10,481 bases of DNA from Physocladia obscura. Lineage: Eukaryota; Chytridiomycota; Chytridiomycetes; Chytridiales; Chytriomycetaceae. Every line of letters begins with the position of its first letter. Within the stretch, counting starts at the first letter, position 1. Shown piece by piece: positions 8,633 to 10,481 of the stretch. The translations under genes were made by a program, and so were the position numbers. Under the pieces are notes generated by a model. The model saw only the letters and a list, made by a program, of their open reading frames with translations, was not told the origin of the DNA and did not search any database. The stretch is from the NCBI GenBank assembly GCA_027596945.1, contig JADGJH010001352.1:1-10481 (forward strand). Reading direction: 5' to 3'.

Positions 8633-8660
8633 TATTTGAAATATTTGAAATATTTGAATA
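8633..8660. repeat. 9-bp tandem repeat, three copies
   Basis: TATTTGAAA occurs twice in tandem (8633-8641, 8642-8650) and is followed by the near copy TATTTGAATA. It lies 8 bp past the helicase stop codon and so in its 3' UTR. No function is known. Confidence 0.85.
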
Positions 8661-8971
8661 GAGTCCATTTAAGGAAAAATGCGTTCACCAAATAACTGCT
8701 GAATAAATCAATACCTCTCACTCAGAATGGCAGTAACTTTTGAGGGTAAACAATGCTGGAAATTTATAATTCGGACAGACTGGAAGTTGGAAGAAAAAAT
8801 TTTCGACTTGAAAAACTTGGATTATTAATTTTTTTTTCCTTTTATTTTTAAGGCCTTGCCGGTGACAAGATGATCGATCGCAACGTTTCTTATGAGAGCT
8901 AACTCCCAATAAACTCGTGGCATTAGCCTTTATTTCAATCTCAAACTTCAATTTTTTTCATTTCCTTTTAC

Positions 8972-8990
8972 CAGATATTAAAGATATCTG
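8972..8990. repeat. Short inverted repeat
   Basis: CAGATAT and ATATCTG are perfect 7-bp arms around TAAAG. It lies about 46 bp past the WOPR gene stop on its sense strand, in the presumed 3' UTR or flank. It could form a weak hairpin but may be chance in A/T-rich DNA. Confidence 0.6.
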
Positions 8991-9008
8991 AGGTATGAAT
9001 GGCGATGT

Positions 9009-9014
9009 TTTATT
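9009..9014 (-). terminator. Candidate poly(A) signal of the WOPR gene
   Basis: AATAAA on the minus strand, about 21 nt beyond the stop codon at 9036-9038. Position and motif fit a 3' end signal; no other evidence. Confidence 0.4.
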
Positions 9015-9035
9015 TCACATATTTACTACTATGAT

Positions 9036-10196
9036 TCAATTGATATTTTCATTTTGTGTCCTGTTGATGGGAGACAAATGCAACGGCTGTTTGAACCAAA
9101 CATCATGATCCCACACATCACAACGCAATAAACTTTCAAGCCTCTTGATTCCTCCACACGAGCATCCACTGCTCGATTGAAATTGTAGCGATGGTTGCGA
9201 AGCTTCAGTCAGGGCCGCTACCTTCATAATTTCTTTGCCACTGAAACGCATCTGTTTGCCAAACACTGCAAATTCGGGGATTTCGGTGGGTGTTTTCAAG
9301 ATACTTTTTCGCTGTTGCCTCGTGTTGTAGTGGCTATCTACATCGCTCGGATAAAAATATGAAATAACTTGTTTTTTTGTCTTAAAAAAAAATAATTTGT
9401 TTGAACTCAACGCATAAACATTCACCTCGATACCAATTTCCGTCACTTCCCGTCAAAGAAATCGTGCGTTTTGCCATCCCGTCAGGAATTAGCTTTGTGT
9501 TGGATTTAAGGCTTCCAGCGGTAAAGAGGGGAAATTTTTCAATTGGGAACTGAGGCGATGAAAATCCTTTCTGTAGCGGTGCAGTTTCACGGTATAGCAG
9601 GAACCCTTCGTTCAATTTGCTGGTGGTCCAATGTCGGCCATCTTATAAATAAGATAAAAAACAAACAAAAAACTCAGAAAAATAAGAAAAACAAAAAAAG
9701 TCTCTCATTTTCAAACCTCTCCATCTGATCGAACTGGTAATGCCATATGATTTCTGAGTGATGACAACAATCTACGTAAAAAATGAGAATAAAAAAAAAA
9801 ACGTTCCACTTTCATATTTACCGATCCCGATCTGAAATTAAAGTTTGTGTACTTATACACAGGCATGCACTTCAGCTGTCCTTGCACACACGCCTCAACA
9901 ATAAGTATGGCATCTTGTCTGTCCTTGATAAAACCAAAGTACGTTTCGCATCCGTATTTAAGTTGCACAGTATCCACAGGAGCGGTAGCCTGTGTTCTAC
10001 AATGCGGGAATTGTTGCTGTTGCTGACTGTCATTAAGATTGGGTAGTCTACAATAATACGCGTTTGTATTGGTGTGGTGTACATATTGTCGTATTACAGG
10101 AGTTGGAACTGAAAAAGTGGCGTGCTCAGAGAATGGTGGACTTGGATAGTAGTTTCCACTGATATTTCTGTAAAGTGGGGCTTTGGTGTCGTTCAT
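9036..10196 (-). CDS. WOPR-domain (Gti1/Pac2 family) transcription factor
   Basis: Four exons, 10196-9822, 9771-9717, 9641-9426 and 9367-9036, with introns of 50, 75 and 58 nt, give 325 residues; all joins are in phase. The first WOPR half reads ETYFGFIKDRQDAILIVEAC (84-103), RSGS across splice 1, GITSSIRWRDGRHW across splice 2 (the family RWTDGxxW core, 135-148) and GFLLYRE (156-162). The second half reads LKSNTKLIPDGMAKRTISL (188-206) and, across splice 3, VISYFYPSDV (216-225). The family includes Wor1, Ryp1, Mit1, Gti1 and Pac2, nuclear DNA-binding regulators of fungal development, morphology and nutrient response. The N-terminal 80 residues are Ser/Asn/Gln/Pro-rich and the tail has a Cys-containing SGCSCGG segment; neither is recognised. 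The ATG at 10196 follows an A-rich leader. The target genes cannot be inferred. Assignment is strong because the conserved core appears only after splicing. Confidence 0.93.
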
Positions 10197-10481
10197 TTTT
10201 TTGTTTGACTTTTTTTGTTTTTGAGTTTTGATTACACGTAAAGATGTCAGAGATAAAAATGTCAATAAGCCTTTCTAGGTATTGAATTTTTTTCCCTTTT
10301 TCTTTAAGTATTGTTATTCGATACGATTTTTTGTAAGTCTATCTCTGTTGAATAGCTATAGCTTTGAGATTTCTATCAATCAATTAATTGGTAAAACAGA
10401 AAAAGAAAAAAAATTTTGATTTCCTCAAAAAGCGTAACGGGAAGAAACAGATAAAGATAAATTTAATTTATACATATATAT
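10197..10481 (-). promoter_or_regulatory. Upstream region of the WOPR gene
   Basis: 285 bp of A/T-rich DNA upstream of the WOPR start. The 26 nt next to the ATG are A-rich on the sense strand, with A7, A7 and A5 runs at 10202-10196, 10216-10210 and 10222-10218. No clear TATA box or operator is identified; ATATATG-like strings at the far edge are ordinary A/T sequence. Confidence 0.4.

Larger units (their letters stand above)
8626..9035. other. Convergent intergenic region between helicase and WOPR genes
   Basis: A 410-bp gap between two 3' ends. It contains AATAAA hexamers for both directions (8622-8627 plus, 9014-9009 minus, 8934-8929 minus), a 9-bp tandem repeat right after the helicase stop, and a short hairpin near 8980. 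No gene is seen. Confidence 0.55.

Noticed and set aside
1..10481. Mobile element, CRISPR array, toxin-antitoxin or defence system
   Set aside because: No direct-repeat array, terminal inverted repeats, transposase or reverse-transcriptase motifs were seen, and the intron-bearing gene content is eukaryotic.

Overview
The window is nuclear DNA of a eukaryote, most likely an early-diverging fungus with chytrid-like architecture. Five genes have short spliceosomal introns (45-99 nt) that can be placed exactly because protein families read through the junctions. Non-coding DNA is A/T-rich with long homopolymers. Gene content includes a Gti1/Pac2 (WOPR) transcription regulator, which is a fungal family, and a repeat protein that looks like a fungal DUF7726 protein. 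The taxon is an inference; no rRNA or other marker is present.

Layout, left to right. (1) 206-1023 (-): a broken gene with two copies of a DUF7726-like module. At least three reading-frame breaks lie inside or next to the conserved module, plus one intron. (2) 1171-2127 (-): an intronless formyltetrahydrofolate deformylase (PurU), with ACT and formyltransferase domains. (3) 2588-3631 (-): a two-exon Gre2/DFR-like extended SDR reductase. (4) 3988-4425 (-): an unrecognised two-exon gene of about 130 residues with an internal 23-residue duplication and a PPxY motif; its 5' end is uncertain. (5) 4811-6086 (-): a three-exon CobW/COG0523 G3E GTPase with a CxCC metal motif and a His-rich loop. (6) 6125-8625 (+): a six-exon DEAD-box RNA helicase of the Spb4/DDX55 type, divergent from CobW with only 38 bp between the two start codons. 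(7) 9036-10196 (-): a four-exon WOPR-domain transcription factor, convergent with the helicase.

The genes do not form one pathway. The set looks like ordinary compact fungal gene order: one-carbon/purine metabolism (PurU), carbonyl reduction (SDR), metal handling (CobW), 60S ribosome assembly (Spb4) and a developmental-type regulator (WOPR). I found no mobile element, tRNA, rRNA, CRISPR array or defence system. The points most worth a second look are the multiply frameshifted DUF7726-like gene, the 38-bp divergent start region filled by a T21 tract, the recurrent poly(A) leaders just upstream of start codons, the intronless PurU among intron-bearing neighbours, and the small duplicated-module protein.
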